From contig NZ_JADMKT010000077.1 in NCBI RefSeq assembly GCF_016786255.1, positions 186,001-250,000 on the forward strand: DNA of 64,000 nt, read 5' to 3'. A program made the position numbers and the translations under genes. The notes below the pieces were generated by a model, which saw only the letters and a list, made by a program, of their open reading frames with translations, searched no databases and was not told the origin of the DNA. Shown here one piece after another: positions 34,905 through 42,775 of the stretch; position 1 is the first letter of the stretch; the number at the start of each line of letters is the position of its first letter. Source of the stretch: Robertkochia sediminum. Its GTDB lineage: Bacteria; Bacteroidota; Bacteroidia; Flavobacteriales; Flavobacteriaceae.

Positions 34905-36399
34905 GTTGAATCACTATTGGAAGCAGTACCTGGCCTGCCTTATGATCACTGGTGCAATCACTGTTTTGCAGGCTCAGGAAAAAAAGCCCCTGACCCTGGA
35001 AGCTCTTATGGAAGTCTCCCGGGAACAGTCCCTCGAGGCCTTTAGATCCAAAAGACGGTATGCCTACGATTACTGGAGGTACCAGTCTCTTAAAAGCCGG
35101 CTGTTACCCCAGCTTAGGATCGATCTCGACCCCCTTACCTATAACCGATCGGTGATCAAGCGGTATGACCCGGAAAACAACATAGATGTGTTTCGTCAGC
35201 AGCAGAACCTGAGCACCTTTGCCTCCCTCTCGCTTACCCAGAACATTATGGCCACCGGAGCAACGGTCTATGTAAATTCTGCCCTGGAGCGGTTTGTGAA
35301 TTACAACCTGGATACCGAATTGGTGAACTACAGCACCTCCCCGGTGAATATCGGTCTCATACAGCCTATCATGGCTTACAACGATCTGAAATGGGAAAAT
35401 AGAACAGCCCTGCTTGAATTTGAAAAGGCCAAAAAGGAGTTCATTGCCGGACAGCAGCAGATCAACCTCCAGGTGCTGGACCTGTATTTTGACTGGGCCA
35501 TGAGTCAGACCCAAATGGACATCGCCAAAAAGAACCTCGAAACTGCAGAGCGACTTTACAGTATTTCCCTGAAACGATATGACCTTGGAGCGATAGAAAA
35601 GGATGAACTGCTCAACCTGGAACTCGAATCCTTTCAGGCAAAAACAGGTCTTACCCGGGCTATTCAGGACTTGCAGGAGGCCCGTTCGGCTATACAGTTA
35701 TACCTGAATTTTGAGGATATTGAAAATTATGAACCTTCGCTCCCCGAGTTTGTGAGCACCCTGAAGATCGGGATGGACCGTGCAGAAGGCTGGCTGCGCA
35801 CTGCAAACCCCGATATGCTCGGAGCGGAAATACAACGCATCAACGCGGAAGGGGAGCTGGATAAGGCCATAAAGGAGAACCGCTTTGACCTGTCTCTGAT
35901 GGCCAATTTCGGACTCAATCAGCAGGCCCCTACCCTGGATGAGGCCTATCGGGATCTTCAGGACCGGCAGATGGTGGGGGTAAGTTTAAGTATGCCTCTT
36001 TTGGACTGGGGTGAACGCCGGGGCCGCATTAAAATGGCTCGTATGAATAAGGAAGTTCAGGATATCGAGATCGCCCAGCAGGAGAATGAGGTACTGCGCG
36101 CCCTTCAGTTGGCGGTGAATGCCTTTAATGTGCAATACGAACAGGTGGCAGCGGCATTGAAGGCCAGGGAGATATCCCGCCAATCTTACGAGATCACCGA
36201 AAAGCGATTCCTTTCAGGTCAGGTAGACCTGCTTCGCCTTACCACGTCAAGAACCACCTGGCAAACAGCCTGGGTGGCCTATGTAAACAGTCTGAAGGAG
36301 TACTGGAATAATTATTATAAAGTGCAACAGCTCACCCTGTACGACTTCCGGAAGGATCAGCCTCTGGAAACTGATTTCGATGCTCTATTAATGAACTAA
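34897..36399 (+). CDS. TolC-family outer-membrane channel
   Basis: 500 residues with signal peptide (ACLMITGAITVLQAQ). Long coiled helices of the TolC type are evident (KKNLETAERLYSISLKRYDLG; ALKAREISRQSYEITEKRFLSGQ). Provides the exit duct for the RND pump. Overlaps the first permease gene by 8 bp. The second permease follows after a ~75-bp gap. Confidence 0.92.
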   Translation: MFKLNHYWKQYLACLMITGAITVLQAQEKKPLTLEALMEVSREQSLEAFRSKRRYAYDYWRYQSLKSRLLPQLRIDLDPLTYNRSVIKRYDPENNIDVFRQQQNLSTFASLSLTQNIMATGATVYVNSALERFVNYNLDTELVNYSTSPVNIGLIQPIMAYNDLKWENRTALLEFEKAKKEFIAGQQQINLQVLDLYFDWAMSQTQMDIAKKNLETAERLYSISLKRYDLGAIEKDELLNLELESFQAKTGLTRAIQDLQEARSAIQLYLNFEDIENYEPSLPEFVSTLKIGMDRAEGWLRTANPDMLGAEIQRINAEGELDKAIKENRFDLSLMANFGLNQQAPTLDEAYRDLQDRQMVGVSLSMPLLDWGERRGRIKMARMNKEVQDIEIAQQENEVLRALQLAVNAFNVQYEQVAAALKAREISRQSYEITEKRFLSGQVDLLRLTTSRTTWQTAWVAYVNSLKEYWNNYYKVQQLTLYDFRKDQPLETDFDALLMN

Positions 36400-36475
36400 T
36401 TCCTAAAGTAAAATTAAAGCAAACCCTTCATATACAAGTAAAATTTCAACCAGGCGATCATTCTCTTCCTTTAGT

Positions 36476-39400
36476 GTGATCATGGTGTTTTTGTGCATAG
36501 CCGTTATCGGGATTATTCTATTGCCCCGCCTCAGCCTGCAACTTACACCGAATCGCAATACACCAAAGCTGTCGGTGAGTTTTAGCTGGCCGGATGCTTC
36601 GGCCAGGGTACTCGAACAAGAAGTGACCTCCCGGCTCGAAGGATTATTTAACGGGGTTTCCGGGATGGAAAAAGTGAGTTCGTTGACCAAAAAAGGGCAA
36701 GGGAGTATTGAGCTGGAATTTAAAAAGCAGTCCGATCCCGAGGTAATTCGATTTGAAGTGGCCAGCCTTATCCGTCAAACCTATCCGCGACTCCCTGATG
36801 GGGTGAGTTACCCCGAGCTTTCGGTCAGCCACGGTTCCCAGGCTAAAGAACCTATACTCACCTATAGCCTTAATGCGCCTGAAAGCCCTTATTACATACA
36901 AAAATATGCTGAAGAAGAACTCAGCCCGGAACTTGCAGCTGTTGAAGGGGTAAGTAAGATCGCTATTTATGGAGGGAGCCGTTATGAATGGGTGATCACC
37001 TACCGCCCGGAGATCCTGGAATCCCTGCACCTTCAGGTAGGCGATCTGAACGAGGCCTTGAATGCTTATTTCGAAGGCCGATCCCTCGGGATCGTGAAAG
37101 TCCCGGGGGCTTATGAGCAAGAACTCTCCCTTGAATTTCGTGTGAGGAGCCACGAAATAACCGACTGGAGCCGGGTTCCGGTGGGGCATACAGGTGATCG
37201 GGTGATCCGGTTAACCGATGTGGCCACAGTACGCTTTATGGAAGAAGAGGTAAGCTCCTATCACCGGATCAATGGCCTGAATTCCCTGAATTTCGTGATC
37301 TATCCGGAAACGGGGCAAAATACCATTACCGTGGCCCGGAAGGTCATGAAGCGTATGGAAAACTTAAAACCAGTCCTGGCTTCCGGCTACCAGGTACAAT
37401 TGGTAGAGAACCATACCGGTTTTTTGCAACGCGAGCTGCAAACCATTAAGCTGCGAAGCCTGTTATCTCTCCTGATCCTTCTGTTATTATGTGTCGCCGT
37501 ATACCGCAACCTACGTTATTTGATCATTCTGTTTATCACTATCGGGGTAAACCTCCTGCTGGCAGTGATCTGTTACTACCTTCTTGGGGTTGAATTGCAG
37601 CTGTATTCCTTTGCAGGGATCACCATTTCCCTGGGGGTGATCATTGATAATACCATTATCATGATGGATCACCTGCGAAATAAAGGAAATAAAAACGTAT
37701 TTCTGGCCTTGTTGGCTGCCACCTTAACGACCATAGGGGCGGTAACCGTGGTCTTTTTCCTGGAGGAAGAGCAGCGAGCCAACCTCTATGATTTTGCAAT
37801 GGTTATTGCCATCAACCTGGGCACCTCCCTGTTGGTGACCTTGCTGCTAGTACCGGCACTGATGGAAAAGATCCCATTGAAAAATAAAATTCCCAACCGG
37901 GTTACTTCCCGAGCCAGAAATGTAGTCAGGTTTACCCGGAGCTATTCCCTGCTGATCTCGTGGTTAAGTCGACCCTTATGGAAGGTCCTGGTTATCATAT
38001 TATTCATTCTTGGATTTGGAATCCCTCTGCATTTGGCGCCAGACCGGCTGGAAGATGATCACTTAGGGGCACGGGTGTATAATGCAGTGATGCATCATGA
38101 ATGGGTCCATAAAAAGCTTCGTCCCACCCTGGAGCCCTGGATAGGGGGAAGTCTTCGACTTTTCACCCAATATGTGATGGCCAATTCTTACTATCGGGAC
38201 CCGGGCCGTACCCAGCTCTTTATTCGGGGGAGTATGGCCGAGGGAGGATCTATAGTACAGTTGAACGGGGTCATGGCCCAAATGGAACAATACCTGTCCG
38301 GGTTTGAGGAGATCGCCATCTTTGAAACCAGGATCGATTCTCCCAAGAGCGGAGAGATTAGAATAAGTTTTAAAGAGGCTTTCGAAAATGGGGGCTTCCC
38401 AGACCTTTTGAAGAACAGGGTTCAAAGTAAGGCAGTAGATCTTGGCGGGCTCGACTGGTCGGTTTACGGGGTGGGGAAAGCATTTTCCAATGCCATGGGC
38501 TCTGCCGGATATGGCAACGGGATTACCCTGGAAGGTTATAACCTGGACGCCTTGCTGGGATATGCCAAAGCGCTCCAGGGTCGCATTGAACAGCAGGGTG
38601 GATCACGCATTAAATCAGGGTATATCACCAGGGGGCGCTATGGGCGTGAACCACGGCCGGAGCTGTTGCTGGAATTTAAGCCGCAGGCCATGGCTATGGC
38701 AGGGGTAAGTGCGCAGGATCTCTATTCGGGCATTTCCAACAGGGTGTATAGATCCCGTGCTCAGGAAGTGATTCGCGAGGGTGAAACCCAGGCCGTGACG
38801 CTAAGAGCTGAAGGAGCTACGGAGTTCGATTTCTGGGATCTGAAGAACAGCCCCGTTCGCCTGGGAGAAGCAACCTATAAACTCGGTGACATTGCCACTT
38901 TAGAACGGCGGCTTAGTGGGTTCGACATAGCCCGGGAAAACCAGTTGTACCAGGTGTCGGTACGTTATTCTTTTATAGGTTCAAATAAACTGGCGCAAAA
39001 ATTCAGAAAACAAATTATGGACGAATTTCGTCCCAACCTGGCGGTAGGATACCGCATGCTGGAAAAAGAACACTTTTATTGGGATATCAGGGAAAAAAGC
39101 CAGTACCGTTACTTAGGCCTGATACTACTGATCATCTTTTTTATCTGCGCGATACTCCTGGAATCGCTTAAACAGCCACTGGTTATTCTGAGTATGATCC
39201 CGATCTCCTTTATTGGGGTGTTTTTGACCTTTTACCTTTTCGAACTCAATTTTGACCAGGGAGGATATGCTTCCTTTATCCTGCTTGCCGGACTAAGCGT
39301 AAATGCCGCACTGTATATAGTAAATGATCTGAATAACCTGAGGAAGACCCATCCGATGATTTCTGATAGCTGGCGGTATATGAAAGCATTTAACAGCAAG

Positions 39401-39577
39401 ATCATTCCGATCCTGCTTACGGTAATAACAACCATTGCCGGGCTCATTCCCTTCCTGGTGAATGGCAGAGAGGAAGTTTTTTGGTTCGCCTTTGCTTTGG
39501 GTAGCATAAGTGGTTTATTATTATCAACACTGATTTTGTTCTTTTTATTACCAATATTAATAATTAACAAAAATTAA
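36476..39577 (+). CDS. RND permease 2 (divergent HAE1-like)
   Basis: At least 1033 residues with the twelve-helix RND layout; TM4 reads GVIIDNTIIMMDH and TM10 LAGLSVNAALYIVND. The central loop regions differ strongly from permease 1. The start is uncertain. GTG at 36476 or ATG at 36482 would leave almost no residues before TM1, yet the same frame is open back to 36407 and encodes a basic segment (STRRSFSSFS) of the sort RND proteins carry before TM1. No ATG, GTG or TTG is present there, so an ATT start or a sequence change is possible. Probably works as a heteromer or alternative with permease 1. One base separates it from the HTH gene. Confidence 0.88.
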   Translation: MIMVFLCIAVIGIILLPRLSLQLTPNRNTPKLSVSFSWPDASARVLEQEVTSRLEGLFNGVSGMEKVSSLTKKGQGSIELEFKKQSDPEVIRFEVASLIRQTYPRLPDGVSYPELSVSHGSQAKEPILTYSLNAPESPYYIQKYAEEELSPELAAVEGVSKIAIYGGSRYEWVITYRPEILESLHLQVGDLNEALNAYFEGRSLGIVKVPGAYEQELSLEFRVRSHEITDWSRVPVGHTGDRVIRLTDVATVRFMEEEVSSYHRINGLNSLNFVIYPETGQNTITVARKVMKRMENLKPVLASGYQVQLVENHTGFLQRELQTIKLRSLLSLLILLLLCVAVYRNLRYLIILFITIGVNLLLAVICYYLLGVELQLYSFAGITISLGVIIDNTIIMMDHLRNKGNKNVFLALLAATLTTIGAVTVVFFLEEEQRANLYDFAMVIAINLGTSLLVTLLLVPALMEKIPLKNKIPNRVTSRARNVVRFTRSYSLLISWLSRPLWKVLVIILFILGFGIPLHLAPDRLEDDHLGARVYNAVMHHEWVHKKLRPTLEPWIGGSLRLFTQYVMANSYYRDPGRTQLFIRGSMAEGGSIVQLNGVMAQMEQYLSGFEEIAIFETRIDSPKSGEIRISFKEAFENGGFPDLLKNRVQSKAVDLGGLDWSVYGVGKAFSNAMGSAGYGNGITLEGYNLDALLGYAKALQGRIEQQGGSRIKSGYITRGRYGREPRPELLLEFKPQAMAMAGVSAQDLYSGISNRVYRSRAQEVIREGETQAVTLRAEGATEFDFWDLKNSPVRLGEATYKLGDIATLERRLSGFDIARENQLYQVSVRYSFIGSNKLAQKFRKQIMDEFRPNLAVGYRMLEKEHFYWDIREKSQYRYLGLILLIIFFICAILLESLKQPLVILSMIPISFIGVFLTFYLFELNFDQGGYASFILLAGLSVNAALYIVNDLNNLRKTHPMISDSWRYMKAFNSKIIPILLTVITTIAGLIPFLVNGREEVFWFAFALGSISGLLLSTLILFFLLPILIINKN

Positions 39578-39578
39578 A

Positions 39579-39788
39579 ATGAATTTCGATAATCGAATTA
39601 TTAGGAGAAAGAAACACCTATTGTATTTGATAGAAAACAGAACAAAGGGTGATTCAAAATTACTTAGCGAAATGGTAGGTATTTCTCGTAGGATATTTTT
39701 TGAATATTTAAGTGAGTATGATAGTCAAGGGGTTAAGATTGTATATAATAAGGCTTTAAATCAATACGAAATTTTAAATCCTTCTTAG
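39579..39788 (+). CDS. Small HTH-domain protein
   Basis: 69 residues. A winged-helix-like pattern (RRKKHLLYLIENRTKGDSKLL, MVGISRRIFFEYLSEYDSQG, then a short beta wing) resembles the HTH_11/DeoR-type DNA-binding domain without any effector domain. Its ATG is one base past the stop of RND permease 2, so it is translated from the same mRNA. Located between the export genes and the secreted peptide genes, it may regulate the latter; inferred from position. Confidence 0.7.
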   Translation: MNFDNRIIRRKKHLLYLIENRTKGDSKLLSEMVGISRRIFFEYLSEYDSQGVKIVYNKALNQYEILNPS

Positions 39789-40157
39789 TTTATGTATAAT
39801 ATTTTGTTCAGACTCTTGACAATGAAACATTCTCTTCATTATTTATCATTACCGATTTTGGTATTAAAATATTATAGGCTATAGTAAAAATTCTATTACA
39901 ATGCATTTTTTTCGCACATATCTTTATTATTTTGCAGCTTATCAAAATAGGATATTATTTGCTTGTTAATTCTTCCGCTTTAACAAGCGATAAAATTCAT
40001 GCAAAATTATTTAGCCTATGAGTTAACTTATTCTTTATTATTTAGGATCATTTACTTCGATTTGGCTTTGAAACAGTAGGTCAAACTTGGTTGTGGGAAC
40101 CAAGTCCAAAAACGTGTTAACCCTTTCGAATTAATTATTAATTAAAAACTAAAAAAA
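39789..40157. promoter_or_regulatory. Leader region of the peptide genes with an inverted repeat
   Basis: 370 bp without a gene, very AT-rich except near its end. At 40085-40105 lies a perfect inverted repeat, ACTTGGTT and AACCAAGT around a 5-nt loop, about 52 bp before the first peptide start. It has no T-run, so it is a candidate operator or mRNA leader hairpin rather than a terminator. A promoter for the peptide genes must lie here, but I cannot place it with confidence. Confidence 0.5.
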
Positions 40158-40445
40158 ATGAAAAATCTTTTAAAACTTTCTCAATTTGCATTTGGAGCCT
40201 TACTAATTTTATGTATTACACTTTCAACAAATTCATCAATAGGGGGCTCAACAAATTTGTTCGACGATTCCACCGCTTTAGAAATTGCATTTGCAAATGA
40301 ATCAATTTCACCTGAGGGTGGTATTGTATGTAAGTGCAATATATATGGGAAATGTAAGGTTAATGGAAGTCAAGATGTTTGTGCAAGGTTCGAAAATAAT
40401 GGATTTTGTAGTGAATATGATTCCAACTGTGGATACGGAGGTTGA
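40158..40445 (+). CDS. Secreted six-cysteine peptide precursor 1 (NVEALA-like)
   Basis: 95 residues: hydrophobic leader (residues ~10-22), a spacer, then LEIAFANES. Cleavage after AFA (Ala46) would leave a 49-residue peptide with cysteines in the pattern C-x-C-x5-C-x8-C-x8-C-x6-C and a GYGG tail. The EIAFA/EALA-like segment followed by a Cys-rich domain resembles the small NVEALA family of Bacteroidota, whose function is unknown. First of three tandem related genes; its leader is longer than in the other two. Confidence 0.78.
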   Translation: MKNLLKLSQFAFGALLILCITLSTNSSIGGSTNLFDDSTALEIAFANESISPEGGIVCKCNIYGKCKVNGSQDVCARFENNGFCSEYDSNCGYGG

Positions 40446-40520
40446 ATTAGTTGTTATTACAATATAATTGAAGACGTTAATCCTATTTTTAGCAATAATT
40501 ATAACATAATTAAATAAATA

Positions 40521-40754
40521 ATGATTAAGACTAATAAACTTTCAATATTGACCATTTTCTTAAACCTTTCGGTTATTTTTCTATTGTTCTGTTCTAATCT
40601 GAATGTTGCTTTGGCAAATGATGTGATTTCTCATGAAGGAGAAATTATTTGTAAATGTAATTTTTGGGGGAACTGCAAGGTTACCGGAGGAGGTCCAGTG
40701 TGCGCTACCTTCGAGGGTAGTGGAGACTGTAGACTTTATGATAGAAATTGTTAA
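40521..40754 (+). CDS. Secreted six-cysteine peptide precursor 2 (NVEALA-like)
   Basis: 77 residues. Signal sequence to NLNVALA, with likely cleavage after Ala32, gives a 45-residue peptide. Six cysteines in the shared spacing: CKC, then FWGNCKVTGGG, VCATF, GDC and YDRNC. Mature part is nearly identical to peptide 3 (ICKCNFWGNCKVTGGG in both), showing recent duplication. Predicted to form three disulfides after export. 75 bp after peptide 1. Confidence 0.78.
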   Translation: MIKTNKLSILTIFLNLSVIFLLFCSNLNVALANDVISHEGEIICKCNFWGNCKVTGGGPVCATFEGSGDCRLYDRNC

Positions 40755-40765
40755 CCAGAAGTTCT

Positions 40766-41008
40766 ATGAATTTAATGATAAATTTCAATAAAATATTGGA
40801 AGTACCAACCTATATTTTGTTTCTTCTGACTTTTTTTTTGACCAGCTATTCAGAAATAGCATTTGCTAACGAATCAATCACGTCCGAGACTGATAAAATC
40901 ATCTGTAAATGTAATTTTTGGGGAAATTGTAAAGTTACTGGTGGTGGGGCAGTTTGTGCCTCTTTTGAGACCGAAGGAGATTGTCGAACTTATGATTCTA
41001 ATTGTTAA
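40766..41008 (+). CDS. Secreted six-cysteine peptide precursor 3 (NVEALA-like)
   Basis: 80 residues from the ATG at 40766; an in-frame TTG at 40748 would overlap the previous stop. Hydrophobic leader, AxA site EIAFA (after Ala34) and a 46-residue mature peptide with the same six-cysteine scaffold, ending YDSNC. 11 bp after peptide 2 and followed directly by a strong terminator, so the three peptides form one short transcription unit with limited read-through. Confidence 0.78.
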   Translation: MNLMINFNKILEVPTYILFLLTFFLTSYSEIAFANESITSETDKIICKCNFWGNCKVTGGGAVCASFETEGDCRTYDSNC

Positions 41009-41012
41009 ATAT

Positions 41013-41036
41013 GGGCTCACTTTTGTGAGCCCTTTT
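41013..41036 (+). terminator. Intercistronic terminator after the peptide genes
   Basis: Perfect stem GGGCTCAC / GTGAGCCC with TTTT loop and a TTTT tail, only 4 bp past the third peptide stop and 10 bp before the propeller-lipoprotein start. Would make the peptides much more abundant than the downstream proteins. Confidence 0.85.
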
Positions 41037-41046
41037 AAATATTAAT

Positions 41047-42204
41047 ATGAAAAAGTATTTTTATTATTTCTCGGTGTTTTTAATCTCACTTAATTCCTGT
41101 AAAAATAATGATTTACAAATTAAGGAGAATTATTTTCAGGATAATTACAAAACTAAATATGATAATTTAAATATTCGGATTGACACTATTGTTTTAGATA
41201 AAGTTGAATCATCTTATTTAGGTGACATTGCCTATTGGGATAATAGAGTTTATTTCATCGATTTTAGATTCGGATGGGTATTCGGGTTTGATTTAGAAGG
41301 AAATTATTTAGAAACAAAATTAGGCCAAGGAAGAGGCCCTAATGAAATTGATATAGCGGGAATAGATGGCTTCTATTTTTCAGAGAATGGAAACAAGTAT
41401 TTTTTCGGTTCAACTAATGATATTCATATTTATGATAAAAACTGGGAAAAAATTCAAAAGACTAGTATGAATTGGGGAGGAAGTGTACAAATTGGAAAAG
41501 GCTATACGGTTAAGGAGGTTAATCCAAAAGATCCAAGTCTTTACTCTTTGGATTATGAACACTTAAAGATAAAGGGTGATGAAGGTAATTTGTATTTACC
41601 CATTTATTCGGAACATCCCGAATTCAATGGTTTAGTAAGCAAAAATTATTATAAAGAAGGAAGAATTCTTGCTCAATTGAATTTGGAGGATTATTCTATA
41701 GAAAGAATTTTTGGACGAAGAACTGATTTGTTAATGGATTATAAATATTTAATGCATCATTCGGCATTTAGTTTTGATCTTAATGAGCATGGGAAATTAA
41801 TAGTAGCCAATGAAATTGATCCTACTATATATATTTATGACAAAGATTTTAATTTATTAGAATCTTTTGGTGTGTCAGGAAAGGAGATGGATGTTAATTA
41901 TCAGGAATTAAAAGGTTTAGATATCAAGAGGTTTCAATATCTATATTTTGAAGATAGGCCAAAAAGAGGGTTCTATACTGGTGTAAAATCAGATATTACT
42001 AAGAATATAATATTTCGAACTTACAATAAGAATAATGGATCTTATGATGGATTGCAGATATATGAAAATGGGCAACTTCTAGATGATATTCAAGTGCCAA
42101 AAGGGTTAAAAATAGAGTACACTTCCTTCCCATATTATTATTCAGGACCTATTATCGATGAATTAAATGAAACCATTACGATTTACAAATTAACGTTTAA
42201 ATGA
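41047..42204 (+). CDS. Six-bladed beta-propeller lipoprotein (BF3164/TolB-like)
   Basis: 385 residues. Lipoprotein signal (FSVFLISLNSC) then a repeated beta-strand architecture with WVFGFDLEGNYLETKLGQGRGPNEI, a hallmark of the 6-bladed propeller lipoproteins that accompany NVEALA peptides in Bacteroidota. Probably cell-surface or periplasmic, binding the peptides or a partner; inferred from gene association. Overlaps the next gene by 4 bp. Confidence 0.78.
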   Translation: MKKYFYYFSVFLISLNSCKNNDLQIKENYFQDNYKTKYDNLNIRIDTIVLDKVESSYLGDIAYWDNRVYFIDFRFGWVFGFDLEGNYLETKLGQGRGPNEIDIAGIDGFYFSENGNKYFFGSTNDIHIYDKNWEKIQKTSMNWGGSVQIGKGYTVKEVNPKDPSLYSLDYEHLKIKGDEGNLYLPIYSEHPEFNGLVSKNYYKEGRILAQLNLEDYSIERIFGRRTDLLMDYKYLMHHSAFSFDLNEHGKLIVANEIDPTIYIYDKDFNLLESFGVSGKEMDVNYQELKGLDIKRFQYLYFEDRPKRGFYTGVKSDITKNIIFRTYNKNNGSYDGLQIYENGQLLDDIQVPKGLKIEYTSFPYYYSGPIIDELNETITIYKLTFK

Positions 42205-42686
42205 AAAAGGCTTTATTATTAGGAACAATTATCATTCTGTTTAGCTGTCAGGAATCTGATTTTGCTAAAGATAGAGAGGGATTCAGTTCCAGCATGAAAA
42301 AAAATGAGAAAAGTAATTCTCCTTCGAAAATGGATAACGGCAGAAGATTAAAGGAATTAACGAAGATTGAATTTGAAGAAAAATTAATTGATTTTGGAGA
42401 TGTAATATCCGGTGACACAACTTTAACTGCAACGTATGTGATTAAAAATATTGGTAAAAATCCTTTGTTAATAGAATATGTAAACCCAGATTGTACATGC
42501 TCAAATTTCGAATTTACAATGGATACAATTAAAGAAAATGAACGTGGCTTAATTAAGCTTGATTTTAATATTAAAAATAAGATTGGCTTAAATAAATTTT
42601 ATGCTACCCTAAGAGCAAACACGAATTCAAAATTTTACAAGTTGACTTACATGGTTAACATCAAAAATAACCAGAATTTCAATTAA
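42201..42686 (+). CDS. DUF1573 lipoprotein
   Basis: 161 residues with a short lipoprotein signal (IILFSC). The C-terminal ~100 residues carry the DUF1573 core: FGDVISGDTTLTATYVIKNIG then VNPDCTCSNFEF, an Ig-like fold with two cysteines. Common in Bacteroidota near secreted proteins, function unknown. Start overlaps the propeller gene stop (ATGA). Confidence 0.8.
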   Translation: MKKALLLGTIIILFSCQESDFAKDREGFSSSMKKNEKSNSPSKMDNGRRLKELTKIEFEEKLIDFGDVISGDTTLTATYVIKNIGKNPLLIEYVNPDCTCSNFEFTMDTIKENERGLIKLDFNIKNKIGLNKFYATLRANTNSKFYKLTYMVNIKNNQNFN

Positions 42687-42717
42687 ATATCATTTATTAT
42701 ATTGATTTAAATATAAA

Positions 42718-42754
42718 AGGTCTCTTAAAATTATTAGGTCATTTTGAGAGACCT
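42718..42754. promoter_or_regulatory. Long hairpin before the signal peptidase gene
   Basis: A 14-bp inverted repeat (AGGTCTCTTAAAAT with its complement, one wobble) around a 9-nt loop, 22 bp before the signal peptidase start. Not followed by a clean T-run, so it could be a leaky terminator, a processing site or a translation-control hairpin. Confidence 0.6.
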
Positions 42755-42775
42755 CTTCTTACCACCACTTTAAAA

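Noticed and set aside
31848-39577. The two RND permeases as a recent tandem duplication
   Set aside because: Their periplasmic loops and TM motifs are too different; they are old paralogues.
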